From positions 43,712,501-43,776,500 of the forward strand of contig OX419761.1 in assembly GCA_948567375.1 (NCBI GenBank): a stretch of 64,000 nucleotides of DNA, written 5' to 3'. Each line of letters opens with the position of its first letter. Position 1 is the stretch's first letter. The translations under genes were made by a program, and so were the position numbers. The notes under the pieces are model-generated. The model was not told the origin of the DNA and made no database searches. It saw only the letters and a list, made by a program, of their open reading frames with translations. Origin of the DNA: Lunularia cruciata. Taxonomy: Eukaryota > Streptophyta > Marchantiopsida > Lunulariales > Lunulariaceae. Shown here piece by piece: positions 63,701-64,000 of this stretch.

Positions 63701-64000
63701 AAATTCATTCTAGACAGTTCTGCATGTAACCCTCTTCAAGCAAGCAGGCGGAACGACAGGTGCAATACAGAAGCGCTCAATATCAGACAGCACTGTACAT
63801 GTCATCTGTCGGGCGGAGTCGCCACGTGGTGTTATCTGTCGTCGACGGCGATGCCGTGTTCAATCCCTACGACGATTGTGCTTGGCCGGTAACTGGAGAG
63901 GCGCGCTTGCGAATGTGTACTGTACTGGTTGTCTGGGGAAAAGAATAGGAAAACAAATTGGCAAAAAAGTCACTGGCAGTAGTCATGGCTGTGGAGATGA
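63700..64000 (+). other. Return to GC-richer sequence, possible edge of a gene
   Basis: Composition changes abruptly near 63,730. A 62-codon plus frame (63,760-63,948) and a late ATG at about 63,985 are present, but nothing recognisable is encoded before the window ends. Confidence 0.2.

Noticed and set aside
1-64000. CRISPR arrays, bacterial operons or prophage
   Set aside because: No regularly spaced short repeats; introns and plant gene families show this is eukaryotic nuclear DNA.

Overview
This window looks like nuclear DNA of a land plant, most likely a bryophyte (moss-like). It contains a plant CC1/RBM39-type splicing factor gene, a plant BAG6-like ubiquitin-domain gene, a broken class III (secretory) peroxidase, a chromodomain Ty3/gypsy element primed by initiator tRNA-Met, and sharp alternation of moderate-GC gene islands with very AT-rich, repeat-decayed stretches. 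The plant assignment is firm. The bryophyte assignment is an inference from intron sizes and composition.

Layout. 1-14.5 kb: moderate GC with gene debris: the last exon of a coiled-coil protein, a class III peroxidase pseudogene, a LINE-like 3' fragment, a perfect 18-bp-stem hairpin, and several coding-looking exons I cannot name. 14.5-22 kb: AT-rich, with short tandem repeats and two LINE-like 3' ends. One of these keeps a 231-codon frame resembling the C-terminal endonuclease-like region of eukaryotic reverse transcriptases. 22-31 kb: a complete minus-strand RBM39/CC1-like gene; I resolve 13 coding exons and 663 codons. 31-37 kb: AT-rich desert with decayed duplications and a 5S-rRNA-like relic. 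37-46 kb: a complete minus-strand BAG6-like gene; I resolve 17 coding exons and 1319 codons. 46-49 kb: its upstream region with a polypurine tract. 49-63.7 kb: AT-rich, with two strongly decayed LINE-like copies. One is split by a 5.5-kb chromovirus with near-identical 360-bp LTRs and a 5-bp target duplication. 63.7-64 kb: GC rises again, possibly the edge of another gene.

How it fits together. The two genes are housekeeping functions: pre-mRNA splicing, and ubiquitin-linked protein quality control. The notable biology is in the chromovirus. Its LTR carries an array of GAA/TTC blocks arranged as heat-shock elements just upstream of a TATA box. Its gag and pol overlap at a textbook -1 frameshift signal: slippery GGGAAAC, a 6-nt spacer, a 10-bp stem and a 7-bp second stem forming an H-type pseudoknot. 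Seven premature in-frame stops break gag and pol, yet I see no frame-shifting indel and only one LTR mismatch. This suggests that a defective copy was mobilised recently, probably in trans.
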